Source: Cladocopium goreaui (taxonomy: Eukaryota > Sar > Dinophyceae > Suessiales > Symbiodiniaceae). From it: 64,000 bases of DNA. Location of the stretch: assembly GCA_947184155.2 (NCBI GenBank), contig CAMXCT020006744.1, positions 149,857-213,856 on the forward strand, written 5' to 3'. A program made the position numbers and the translations under genes. How positions within the stretch are numbered: position 1 is the first letter of the stretch; each line of letters opens with the position of its first letter. Below, one piece after another: positions 30,672 to 41,925 of the stretch. Under the pieces are notes generated by a model. It ran no database searches. It saw only the letters and a program-made list of their open reading frames with translations, and was not told the origin of the DNA.

Positions 30672-31699
30672 CCAGCCGGTCACGGGGACTTCTCTCGGCT
30701 GTGGACGGTGGCGAGCTTGAGCCGTTTGGACGACCACTGGGAGTTGCCCAAGAGAAAAAATATGGAAAAACATGTATTTGATGGTGATTCAACGGGAATA
30801 TCATGGGGCTATGGAGATAAGCGAACATTCAATATCATTCAATAGGTGGATTCTGATGGATGAAAGGGAAATCTTCAGGAAACCAAATATAGAGGCCTCC
30901 TGTGCAATTTCCTTCAACCAACTCTTGGACAAGCAGCTCCCCGGCTTAACTAACTTCAAGGAAAATCGGTGAACATCTACAGTAAACCTCGGTTTTTACC
31001 TGCTTGCACCATGAAATATATGCATATATATATAATTCCTGCAATTTTCTCAGCTGTGGGAAGTGCAATCCCATCCCCCCAACTATATTTGATAAACCTC
31101 CCCGAATATCCCGAATGGGATCCCAAAATGTGCCCAAGTTCAGTCTGGGGGATGGTTCTTCTTAGGACAGGATTCGAGTGGCTCAAGTTCTTTACCAGAA
31201 TTGGATCGAGAGAAAATTTGCGGGGAAACCATTGGTTCCCAAGCATTCATAGTGGTGTCCCGTCAATTTTCCCCTGATTCAAGCAAATAACAGGTTGCCC
31301 AATTCGCCAAAGCAGTGCGCTTCCACGGCATGTCCGATCGAGCCCAAAACGCCTCATTTCTGCTTTCCACGCTTTGCGGATGGCAGCGTTCAGTGGTGAC
31401 ACTAACATGCAACGGCACTGGTTGTCTCTCAGTAGGACAAGGCCGGCGGCATGGGCCATAGGAGCTCAGAATGTAAAGCCAACTGGAATGGTGCCATGAA
31501 TACCTGGGAAGTCGCAACAAATAGCTCAAGTGCATCCTGGATGTAAAAGTTGTGACAGCAACAAAGAATTATGATGAATGATCAACCTCTCATTTATAGA
31601 TATGTGTTGAATTTTGTTGATTTTGTTGATATGTATTGAATGTGTTGCATCTTCTCCGGAGTATCCGCACTCTCACAGTTTCTTTTGACACATTTGCTG

Positions 31700-33475
31700 C
31701 CATGCCCTTGCCCTGACCTTCTCAAACTCCGGAAAGGTGAAGAAATACTCCGCGGAGGATCTGCTCACCAGCACCAGCACCTCGTCGACACTTGGAAGTT
31801 CATCTGCTGCCTGGGCGCTGAGTGCTTGGGCGCTGGTTGGGTCATATGCCAAAGTCAGGTGGGATCATCCTCCCATTTTTAGGCTGAACATGGCCCATGG
31901 CTGAACATGTTTTAAAAAAAAAAGATGTGAAACCACTAGCCAGCTTGGCAGTGACGCCACAGCAATGGAACATATGGAAACTTTGCAAAACTTCTTCTGT
32001 CAGAATGAACGTCTGCGGAATGCTGCTGAAACTGATTAGGAAGCACCAAAGCATCCCATTAGTGGTGGAACCACATCACAAGAGTATCATATGATATATA
32101 CGTAAATATCATCTGTTTATATCTGTTTATATGAGTTTTTGTGTGACTACTTTTCAACAACCTTGTGGCACTGTGAGTGAGTGTGCGTGATCTAATCTAA
32201 AACATTCAACAGAAACAGCTGTCTTCACTTGTCATTTGGACTTTCCCCAGCTGTGGTGAACCCTCGCGCCTTCTTGTAGGTCTTATTAAGGGATGAGTCT
32301 GGATCTGCCTCTCCATCCAAGAGTTTCTGGACCTTGCAGCTGTGGTTTGGTCTCTTCGATACCAGAAAGGAGATGGGATAACATGGGGGCAACTAGTCAT
32401 CCAAGATCATCCAAGTCCAAGTTTAAGGATATTTGAGGTTCTAGGCGCTGCGTCTTGCCATGTCTTGCCCATGTTTTGCAGGGCAAGGCACCTTGAGACA
32501 CAGACACAGGACCTTCTTGTAGCATGAGAAGACCAGCTCATGACAATTGGCCTCCTCTACTGGCATCTGATTGCCTGTGGGCCGTCCTGGATGCACCAGG
32601 GAACACCAAGATTTCACCACCGACACACCATGGAGCTCGGTGAAATGAAGCACCCGAAGCCCTGACAGCAGAGCTGGAAGTTCACCCTTCTCATTGGGCC
32701 GTGGGGTGGTACCTGGCTGTACCTCAGGCGCCTTTCTCACTTCGGCGCTGACGGAATGGAACAGTGCCAGGGCGTTGAAGAGCATCTCAGTGGGCCCCTC
32801 CAACAAATGCAAGGCCACAGACTGGGTGTAGATCAGGATGCCGTTCACCTTAAGCAGCTGCTAAATATTGAAAGACATGTCCCCGGTCACCAGTACAGTA
32901 ATATAAGTGGAGCCCCCCCAATGGTGCACCCACCAATCCGGAAAAAAACAAAAAACATCTTCAGTAAATCCAGGTCACGGCTTGAGCTCCAGCTGTGGTC
33001 TTCCTCCAGTCCGTGAACTCTTGGTCGATGGCCCGCTGTACTTTGCGATCATCCGACACGTTGAAGGCAAACAATAAACGCGTGGTGAAGGAGGGACCTT
33101 TCTTCAACTGACTTTCCAGGCGATCCAACAGCGCTGTCCTGCCAAGGCTACCCTGCACCAAAAAATGATGTTTTCTTGGCCGCGTATCGGCATTACAGGT
33201 CCATTTGTGGCAATGAATTGAAGCAGGAACCCACCCTCCATTAATTAATCTATATTCACCAAATTCTGGATGGCTAAGTCCCCGTATCTTTTTCTTAGTT
33301 CTTTCAATCCCAATTTTTTGTGGGTTTCACCCCATGTGAACCATTGTGAACCCAGCCCTTCACCTTTTTTTTCCGTCCTTTTGGTCTCCATGGCCAGGTC
33401 ATCCATGGTCTCTGCCGGCGGCTCCTTGGTCTTCACCTTGGCTTCAGGAGACGCTCCTTGGTCTTCGCCCGCCAT
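31700..33475 (-). CDS. TEX47/BLUF-like family gene, exon cluster
   Basis: Minus-strand exons resemble the TEX47 group, BLUF-like proteins of ciliated organisms with unknown reaction. Exon 33152 to about 32990 follows a TGCAG acceptor and reads LLDRLESQLKKGPSFTTRLL then FAFNVSDDRKVQRAI, matching the first strand and helix. Exon 32848 to about 32530 reads VNGILIYTQSVALHLLEGPT, where NGILIY followed by HLLEGP is the family core, and then LSGLRVLHFTELHGVSVVKS. Exon about 31835-31700 reads DELPSVDEVLVLVSRSSAEY then FFTFPEFEKVRARAW, like the family's C-terminal segment. A possible N-terminal exon starts at ATG 33475 (MAGEDQGAS) and is charged and disordered. A piece at 32342-32235 may be another exon. 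The family call rests on remembered family patterns and is moderate; flavin-binding residues were not checked. Confidence 0.45.
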
Positions 33476-33768
33476 GGCCACAGGTGGCCCTGGGTGCTCT
33501 TCCCGGGGTCCGGCTTGAGCCACGGCTGCAAAGCCCGGTGAAACATATTGTAAAACGGGTTGGAATGGGTTGTACAATACCCAACTTAGTTGCTTCATGG
33601 CCATTTTCGGAACGGAAATGATGAGAAATCATGGGATGTTGGGGTATGGATGTTTTCGGAACAAGCCCAGGTGGATTTGGAGAGGAATATCTTCTGTGTG
33701 CACACTTAGGGTCCAATAAAGAAGTCGCACTAACTTTCTCCCCTATGCGTCTCTGCATAGCTTCCATC

Positions 33769-33852
33769 TACCGGGCACCACCGAGGCACCTTCTCGAAGC
33801 CGATCTGGTGGGCCACGCACACAGGCCACCTGCCGCCCTGGAAGAGCCATAG
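33769..33852 (-). CDS. Unassigned exon
   Basis: A well-formed minus-strand segment (LFQGGRWPVCVAHQIGFEKV, then PRWCPV) ends at a GTAGAT donor. It may belong to the preceding gene or be a first exon of another. No family recognised. Confidence 0.25.
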
Positions 33853-33917
33853 GGTCCACCTCCATGGCCTTGACGATGGCAAGTCATGTATTAAATCTTC
33901 TATCTGGACGGTGTATA

Positions 33918-34114
33918 AATGTGTATGTATATGTGTATATATATATATATGTGTGTGTGTGTATGTATATATATATGTATATATGTGTATATATATATGT
34001 GTATATATATATAGTGTGTATATATCTATATTTATTTATTTATTTATTTATCTATTTATTTAATTATTTATTTATCTATTTATCTATTTATTTATATATA
34101 TATATATATTGTAA
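33918..34114. repeat. TA/TG and TTTA microsatellites
   Basis: TATATG/TGTG tracts followed by about 70 bases of TTTA units and a TA run. Confidence 0.9.
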
Positions 34115-35160
34115 TTATAAGTGTAAGAGAAAAAATAGTGTGGTATATAGATACCTTCGAAAAATCCGCAGTTGTAGCAAATATAGTAATACGTGTACAT
34201 ACGTATATGCATGTCTACTGGATGGCATATTTGGTGTGCAATATTTGGATGATATAAATACTTGGATGGTAATTGTATCAGGGCAAACGTGAACGTAAAT
34301 TATATATATTAATATATATATATGTTTGAATATATCAATATCCGAATTTATAATAGATATGGCAAATAGATGCTAAACATATGGTAGGTAGATATATCGT
34401 GAATATATATATATATATGGTTATAGTAGATACAGGTCAATATCTGGCATACATATCTGGAATATATCATTGCAAACGGGAAAATCATCGATAAATGGGT
34501 ATGTGATGGTATGTGTGTGAGGGTTTTCCAGCCATGTTTGATTCCCAGAGGATAGAATTCTGTATGGCGAAGCATGATCAACTGTGTGTGGGCCTCAATT
34601 TTGAATTATGGCAATGGACTATGGACCATATCCATATCCAAGATTCTGTGCCCGAACTAGATTCGGACGATGCCACTCTGCCGCCCGCTGTGCGCGAAAC
34701 TACCAATCCAAACCAATCTGTCAAGTTGTTTAGGTTTTCGGACGTATCTTTTTTGATTAGCTAATTTTATTCTCCAAAAATAACCAAAATAAAGTTCATC
34801 AAATCTGTGGCGCACATCTCGAGTCCATCAAATCTCCCTTCATCTGGCCTGGAGGAATTTGATCTTGCACCCAGTGGTGTCAAAGATATGTCGCAGATTT
34901 GCCCCACCGGGGCCAATGATATGACCCACGATGCTTGGGTCCTTGGAAGGGCGAAGCTTGGTCCTGCTATGTCCTGCTCACATCAAACTGGTGTGGATGT
35001 TCAATTCCCATATGTTGTAGGCTTTGGCCTGTCTCAGACTCACAATGATCTGCCGATAAATTGGATGGTCATGGTGGATGATTTCAGATGGTCTCATGCT
35101 AAGGGTTCCTCAAAATGACCGATGTTCACTTCTGTGATCCCCATTGATCCCCTAGATTGA
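34115..35160. other. Stretch without a recognised gene
   Basis: AT-rich to 34,500, then ordinary unique sequence with no exon I can support. A weak minus-strand frame at 35161-35290 ends in TAG and could be a terminal exon of the KH gene. Confidence 0.3.
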
Positions 35161-35966
35161 TGAACCTTGAGCCATATGTCCTGGTGAGGTACAAGCTGTG
35201 CCGGCGACCCTTTGGACATTCCACGTGCGACCCTTCGGGTTCACAGCACCTCTTCCAACAGCATCTTGGGCAAGGAAAAGGATGTGTCTGAAAATCTGAA
35301 ATAATGAAATAAGATATCCCAAAAATCATCTTTGATCATCATGTCCTCATGTTTTCTCTTTAAACATTGCCATTTTATGCCATTTTATGCCATGTTATGC
35401 CATTTTGGTGTATTACTGCGTACCCCATGTTTGTTTTTGAAGAAGCCAAATCTTCCCATCTTTGGAAACCCCTTGACTTACAGTACGTTGTGCTGGTAGC
35501 CCCCCACTTTGCTCCCAACCCAAGTTGCTCGCAATCCCTCCCATGGTAATATGGCATCCAAGAATTTCCCATGCTACAATCTTTCCCTCCAGCTAAGTTG
35601 CGACGTCAATAATTTTTTGAGCCCATTCATCCCTGACACCGAGTTTAAAGGTGGGAAAGTGAAAATATGTCCCAGCTATATACCATCTTTAGCAAAATCA
35701 AAAAATGAAGAATATGTTATTGCAACTGCTGCTTTGCTAAATGTTTATGCTTATCCAACCAGCATTTTCATGACAACCAATGGCACTGCCCAACCATATG
35801 CGACTCACAAAGTTCCTCAAAGCTGGAACACCAGCCACTCGGAATGTTCATGTTCTCCTTCCAAAGTGTTTTTCTTCCAACAATGATGTGTGGATAAGGG
35901 AAACCCCATTGTCATGGGCTGTCCAAAATTAGCAACGAAAAAATGTCTGCCCAAAGCCCAAGCTAC

Positions 35967-37985
35967 CTGGGATGAAATTGCTCCCTGAGGCGTTCATTGA
36001 TGAGCTGTTCTGCCATGTCCACGTTGCCGGAGATGGTGACTGTGGCCAAATAGTCGCCATCTTGATGTTCCTTGGGCTCATTTGCGCCCTCTCTGAAATG
36101 CAACATGCGATCCCCAAAATGGCTCACTTTTTGATTTCGATCTTCAATTGTTTCCGCCATTTTCTGCCGAACCCTGGTCTGAACAAGGAATGTTTGCGGA
36201 TAATATCATATAATATCGGTCCATCTCCCACGGACGACGCAAATGCCATAAATGAAATATCATGACATATCATGACATATCAGACATATCATGACATATC
36301 ATGACATTCATGACCTACAGCTGGTTGGCAAAGGTTCCCCAACATGTTCCAACTCTCTGCCCAGGTTCGATCTTGATGGCAGATCCTGTGGCTTGTCGTA
36401 TTCGAGCGATCGCTTCGCCCTTCTTCCCGATCAAGCCTCCCTTCCTCAGCTGTAAATGCAGTGTTTCCCTGTCTTTGACCGAAAATGGTGGGTACCCCAA
36501 GAATGTGTTGTTTACGAATTATACTGGGAAAGGATGATAAACCATGGAAAACTATTGGATTTTGGGCACCTTCATGTTCAGACAAACCATGACAAACCCA
36601 TATGCTTCCAAGATGTCGATGTCTTTCTGGCCCATGGGGCAAACATGTTTGACACTGGGAAAGCTCAAACAGCGGTGCCCCCACAAGCTGCCACTATACA
36701 CCCGGCCCACATACATCGTGACCATAAAGCTTCGTCCTCTCCATCAATAGAACTTTAGCCAAGATACTGCTTTGCAGGAATCTGGATCACCTACATGTAA
36801 TCCGAGGCGGGAGTCTAGGACAGCCGGGACAAAAACTGAACTAACTGAACATTGCGAATGGAAGCACTGACATTGACAACTTTCAACGAAGTGATGGTAG
36901 GAGTCATATGGAAATGTGAACCGGAAGCTTGGTACATGGTACAAGTATGGATGGAATTTCTTCGCTAACCATTAGTCTCACATGGACCCATCCCAAAATG
37001 AACCCAACTGCATCCAACTGCTTGTTTCTTATTGCTTAGACCAGTGTCAAATCATGGGATATCATGGGATATCATGGGATTGAACCAACCTAACCGGCCT
37101 AAGCGACAAAGAACAAACCGGCATCACTCGCCAGGGCTTCCAGCCTTGACTTCCGACATGAGATTGGACGCGGGCTGCGACGGCCTGGGATGTCTTGGAG
37201 GAATCCTACTGAAATCTGATGTGCCATGATGTGCCCAATCTATGTAAAGTGCAATGACATTTACATGCACCTATAGTCTATTATAGAGTCTTGCTCTATT
37301 CAGCAACCATGATGACAATGGACTGCTCCAGATAGCTCCAATCCACCCCTGGCCATGTACTCACCGTGCTATGCCAAGGTACTGCGATGCAAATCCACCA
37401 GCCATCTGTTCCCAGCCAAAGCCCTGGCAGCCCTGGCAGCCTTGGCCCTCGCCGAAGGCAACATTCCCAAAGTCGCCTGCGCCCTGCATTGCCTGCGAGG
37501 CGTCAAAGAACCCCACGCCCATGGCGCGCGCGTCGACGCTAGGGGCGGTCCTGGGATGCGAGTCAGATCGCTCGGGTCGCCGGGGTTGCAGCGAGAATTT
37601 TGGAGGAAGCCATCTCTCTATCCCACCATCAGTCAATATCTTTTCCAGTAAAGTTTCCCGAAAACCAAGTCTAGGATCAGGCCACATGGTATAGACTCTG
37701 TTGATGAGCTTGAACTGTTGGCCTGCCTAGATTGATTTCCAGCTGAATACTGCCAGGTCTGCGTGCCATCTTGGTATACAATATATACATATATACATAT
37801 ATATATATACATATATATATATATACGTATATATATACGTATATATACCAGTACATTGTAAGCCGTCCTAAGTCATAAATCCCAGCATCTGGCTTGGCAT
37901 TGCATCCCAGCCGGAAGTAGGCGGCTGCGGCTGGCTTGGAGGCATTGCATCCCAGCCAGAAGCAGGTGCGGGTGCATCCCACCTT
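35967..37985 (-). CDS. KH-domain RNA-binding protein gene, exon cluster
   Basis: Two exons together make one KH domain, a single-stranded RNA/DNA-binding fold. The first is 36449 to about 36366: after a TTACAG acceptor it reads LRKGGLIGKKGEAIARIRQA then TGSAIKI, where GKKG is the GxxG loop that holds nucleic acid. The second is 36092-35967: EGANEPKEHQDGDYLATVTI then SGNVDMAEQLINERL, the last strand and helix of the domain, ending at a standard CCAG/GTAG donor. Upstream on the same strand lie two low-complexity exons probably of the same gene. These are about 37620-37375 (Gly/Gln-rich, GAGDFGNVAFGEGQGCQGCQ) and about 37985-37875, which has three repeats of (G/A)WDAMP-type sequence spaced by Pro/Gln. 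The KH call is firm; joining the low-complexity exons is inference. Confidence 0.6.
36259..36313. repeat. ATATCATGAC tandem repeat
   Basis: About five copies of a ten-base unit ATATCATGAC, one of them shortened. Confidence 0.8.
37778..37852. repeat. TATACA/TATACG microsatellite
   Basis: TATACATATA and TATACGTATA units over about 75 bases. Confidence 0.85.
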
Positions 37986-38913
37986 CGTGTTGATTTTTGG
38001 AGTGAAAATGATGGAAAACGTACAGGATGAGACTAGAGTGACCAGTGATAGAGTTCAAATGGGTTCAAATGTTCAAGGGAAACATGCACACTACCCTCTG
38101 TTCTTTTTCTAACATGGCAATAGAAAATCCCCTGTTATTCAATGATTTGACTCGTTCCCACACTCCATTGCTCGCTGCGGCCAAGGGACTTGCTCTGCCT
38201 TGCCGGTGGGGCCTCCATTAGACCTCCGGCACCAAGTGCAACTGGTGAAGAACGGTGTATCCGTCAGTGTAACCCACTTGTAGAAATGGGATAACACTCA
38301 CCAGTGTGGATACTGTTGGTATTTGTGGGCTATCAACAATTTCCGGACTGGGACGCAGCAGATCCAAGGGTAAAACCATTCGCCATGAATTTTGAGAGTC
38401 CGAGTGGTTGTCATTACAACACCTCCACCTCCAAACTGCTGGACGCTCATGAAATCTCGTGAATGTCTATCCGAGTCTATCCCTATTCATGGTGAATGAC
38501 CAGCATCTGCCGGAGCCTTTGACTCTGCCAAGACCAGCACCCCATGTTCCACGCTGTTCGCTGAGCTAAAACATGGCCGCGGGTCAGAATGGCGGCAGGT
38601 GTGAAGCCATGGGATCAGGGATCCATGGGATCGTGTCATGTCATTGTCATGCCATTCCCCCAGGGAAGTGCTGCCAGCCTCGGTCTCCTCGGTGCCTTCC
38701 CATATTGATAATATATTGCGCGGATTTACGCGGAACTTTGCAATCAGGGGCATCTCTGTTAAACTTCCTCCATCAAATCAAAAAGCATTCTGGGCCTCAC
38801 CCGTCACACCCCGGAACTAAAGTCGGAACATGTCAGAACACTAAATGACCTGGTCAACTCACAGCGAAAGTACAGTTGCCTTAGATATCCTTAGATTGAG
38901 AAGTGGAACTCTT
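37986..38913. other. Stretch without a recognised gene
   Basis: Unique sequence with no exon I can support on either strand. Confidence 0.3.
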
Positions 38914-40160
38914 TCAACTGTCCTTCACTGCTTCTGCGCTCTCTTTGGAGCCAATGTCACAAACACTCAACAGCAAACGACCTGAAGCGTCTTCCGCTTC
39001 CACCCTCAAATGCTCCAGGACCTCACCAACCCGCAGCTTCAACCCCCGGCGCCGCGAATGTCTGGAGCCCAAATATCCGGTGCGGCTTTGGGAATCCTCC
39101 AGAGTGACTGAGAGAACCGTTCGATCCTGTCCCTTCCGCAGCACCACACCGCTGCAGACCTTCCCAGCCAGCTTGGAATCACTTCGGTTCACATGGCTCG
39201 AAGCTCCAGGAGTTTTCAGGTCCTGCAAGTCCCAGGCATTTTCCAAGGCCTGTTTGGGCGCGTCACCTTGACCAAACATCACCACTGAGGAGGTGGATCT
39301 CTGGGTCACAGCCAACATGTCTTGCAGCTCCTCCCTGCTGTAGCTTCCAATACTTCGACCTCGAGTGCCGAAGCAGCGCAGGTACACGAAGTCCGGCGCC
39401 GAATCCTCCCGAGCAAATGGTGTGGTGAGTACATGCCATGTTTGTTGGCTGTTCAGTGGAGCAGGGCGAAAATGATCAAAGAATGCAACGATAAGGGGGA
39501 CAACGGAGGAGGAGACAAAAAACATGCCCATGCCCAGCATCTGAAAAAATATTTCCCTTAGATCCAAGATGATCCAAGGTGATTTCAGAACCATCAAACC
39601 TCTCATCCCGATCTTGGCACCTCTGGCAGCCCATGCCAGCCGGACTCCAAATCACCAGCCCAGGAGGTGTCGTTCAGCAAGTGAAGACTCACCAGGCTCA
39701 ACTGCTGCTTCTTGAAGCCTTCCCGCCATCGAGGGCTGCGAAACCAGGAGGAGTGACGAAATTCAAAAGCATGTCCTGGGCGGGACCCAGCTGGGCGCAA
39801 CGGAAATGGATCCAAAAGGAATCTTTGAATCTGCCTATGCCACCAATGTGGCCACTGAACAATGTCAATATATATAGATGTTATCTACTCCATCACTCCA
39901 AACCTTATCCGAAGTTGCTACCATCACCATTCCATGACATTTGACATCCGTTGACTTCCCAGTTGTCCCCCCCTCCAAGAAGTTGATCCATAAGCCGAGC
40001 ATCTCAGCTCCAACCAGGGCTCCGTTTGAGATTTTGAACGCAGGAGCTCGCCCAAAGTCTCCAAACGCTGGCAGTTCTCATCAGTGCAGGTGAAAGATGG
40101 CGGAAGCTGCCACAAGAGACCCACCAAAACGCCTCCAAGGCAGGCCACTAAACATGCCAC
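38914..40160 (-). CDS. Single-helix membrane protein gene of unknown function, exon cluster
   Basis: Three minus-strand exons. The first, about 40160-39965, encodes a hydrophobic helix VVVACLVACLGGVLVGLLWQ followed by a Cys-containing segment (CTDENCQRLETLGELLRSK), like a signal anchor with an outward-facing head. The second, about 39812-39693, reads FEFRHSSWFRSPRWREGFKK then QQLSL and ends at a consensus GTGAGT donor. The third, about 39409-38914, follows a GAG acceptor and encodes about 165 residues with an Arg-rich turn (SRHSRRRGLKLRVGEVLEHL) and no family I recognise. Composition and splice sites support real exons. Membership in one gene is inferred from order, strand and spacing. Confidence 0.4.
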
Positions 40161-40384
40161 TACCACTAGCTATCCCCGGCTGTGTAAAGAATAGTAAGAC
40201 GGCAAAACAAATACAGCCGTCCAGTGCAAATCCAGCTGCAAGATCACTTCACAAACTGAAGAACAGAGTGTGTTAAACCATGCTCTGTTAGCTGTTTCAG
40301 AACAATATGGCATCTCAAAATATTATGGTTGATCGTTTTTCCCACATGAAACTTGCCAGATTAAATTCCCCTCATTTTTGAAGA

Positions 40385-40583
40385 CCCAAATCCAGTATCC
40401 CGCACTTCTGGTACTTCCCCGAGCGCTGACCGCCTTCGTTGACAAAGGGGGCGTACTTGGCGCGCAGCCAGGGCCACCACTCAGTGGGATCCTGCAACTG
40501 GACACGGTGGGTGGCGTAGCCCGAAACCTTCACCACCACGCGAAGGCCCAGCTGGGCATAGCTGGCCGCCTGCGCCTCATAAC
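40385..40583 (-). CDS. Unassigned exon
   Basis: After a GCCTCAG acceptor at 40584 it reads YEAQAASYAQLGLRVVVKVS, then GYATHRVQL and EWWPWLRAKYAPFVNEGG. The even, non-repetitive composition of over 60 residues suggests a true exon. It may be upstream of the membrane-protein gene. No family recognised. Confidence 0.35.
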
Positions 40584-40653
40584 CTGAGGCGACTGGCGGG
40601 TTGACATGTTGAGTACCGTATAAACTGGTGTGTGTATATATATATATATTTAC

Positions 40654-40860
40654 ATCTCAAAGTGACATATGAAGAACTCACCACGTCTTCCGCGCACAGC
40701 TCTTTTTCAACCACCTACCAAAGTTCAGTCTGTTTCACCTGCTCTCCTCAGGTTTGCTTTGGATGTGTCACAATGTGACTCGCACATAGCCCCAGACCGA
40801 ATCACCTCTGGTCAGCAACCTGTCACCGCAGGTTGGGACCTGCCTTTGCAGGTATCACCC
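40654..40860 (-). repeat. B2 terminal repeat
   Basis: About 207 bp, nearly identical to B1 at 41131-41338; the differences seen are near 40658, one base pair insertion near 40830 and a G/C change beside it. Confidence 0.85.
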
Positions 40861-41006
40861 GTCCCTTAACCTAAGGGAGGGAAGTTTCTTTTGGTCGCCC
40901 CAAAAGAGTATCCCCGAAAGAGGCTATGTACTCGCCTGCCATGCAGGCTCCCCTAACCTAGGCGGACATCTCCACGGGAGGTCGGCTCTTAGGGTTGGGA
41001 GGGTGG
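40861..41006. other. Sequence between B2 and A2
   Basis: 146 bp not repeated elsewhere in the window. It has short self-complementary pieces (CCTAACCTAGG, GCCTGCCATGCAGGC) and no coding frame. Confidence 0.5.
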
Positions 41007-41129
41007 GGAAAGAAACAGCAATGAATGCTATTTTGGCTCAGCTCCACTTGAGCCAAAATGAAAGCATTCATTGACTCACTTAAAGATGACACATGCACAC
41101 CCAAGCCTGCCAAACTCAATGCATGAATA
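41007..41129 (-). repeat. A2 repeat
   Basis: 123 bp, identical by eye to A1 at 49076-49198. It contains the spliced-leader-like hairpin at 41020-41072. Confidence 0.9.
41020..41072 (-). other. Large hairpin holding a spliced-leader-like sequence (A2 copy)
   Basis: Arms AATGAATGCT plus TTTTGGCTCA pair with TGAGCCAAAA plus AGCATTCATT around an 8-base loop, with a small bulge. On the minus strand one arm reads CATTTTGGCTCAAG, which matches 14 bases at the 3' end of the dinoflagellate spliced leader. Confidence 0.7.
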
Positions 41130-41130
41130 C

Positions 41131-41338
41131 ATCCCAAAGTGACATATGAAGAACTCACCACGTCTTCCGCGCACAGCTCTTTTTCAACCACCTACCAAAG
41201 TTCAGTCTGTTTCACCTGCTCTCCTCAGGTTTGCTTTGGATGTGTCACAATGTGACTCGCACATAGCCCCAGACCGAATCACCTCTGGTCAGCAACCTGG
41301 TCACCCCAGGTTGGGACCTGCCTTTGCAGGTATCACCC
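41131..41338 (-). repeat. B1 internal repeat
   Basis: Joins A2 after a single C at 41130. It ends in a small hairpin with stem AACCTGG/CCAGGTT and loop beginning TCAC (41294-41312). Confidence 0.85.
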
Positions 41339-41439
41339 AATGCACTCAAACACCCAAAGCACTAGAGGAATTCAAAGGTGAGAATGACTGCAACGAATGG
41401 CAACTGGAAAAAGATTGTGGGGAGGTACGACGAATGAAA

Positions 41440-41925
41440 GCTAGATCCATGGCAGCGCCACCAAGTCGTCGGCCCAGTTGCTCTTGCTCTGGACGTACTC
41501 CCAGTAGCCCTGGGCACGCAGTGCGAAGAGGGCCAAAGGAATCAGATGGCCTAGCTTTGCTAGGTCCGAATTGCTAGAACGTCCCCTCACTAAGGTCATG
41601 ACTGCAGCCACAGCGTCGAGGAACCATAGACCGTGTCGATGGCGGAGAAGGCCAGGGCTCTCACTCAAGGTGTAAATTACCATGGAGAGCTCCAACTGCG
41701 CAATGTGGGTCTCTGCAGGCTGCCACAGGAATTGTAGTTCTTCGCAATTGGTAGCAACAAAACTGTAAATTCACGTTTTGGCTCGAAACGCATCACTGCT
41801 TCGATCACCTCGAAGCATTCTTCAATCTCTGAAGTCAAGCTGGTGACACTCTCGTCCTGGCAAGCCTTCACTGCCATAAGGTCACCATAGCCAACTCGCC
41901 CATAGATGCCCTGCTCCTCAAGTTT
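41440..41925 (-). pseudogene. RNase H region, second (downstream) copy, broken
   Basis: In transcript order it reads GIYGRVGYGDLMAVKACQDE (about 41925-41860), an inserted or diverged stretch, then in another frame LLRHRHGLWFLDAVAAVMTL, VRGRSSNSDLAKLGHLIPLA and YWEYVQSKSNWADDL (about 41650-41455). FLD, AAVMTLVRGRS and N-W-A-D are the retroelement RNase H pattern I associate with dinoflagellate elements. It repeats the domain also present at 47776-48050, with about one-fifth of positions changed. The frame break and the array upstream make it non-functional. Confidence 0.55.

Noticed and set aside
40980..41006. Telomere-like CCCTAA string
   Set aside because: A single short copy, not a repeat.
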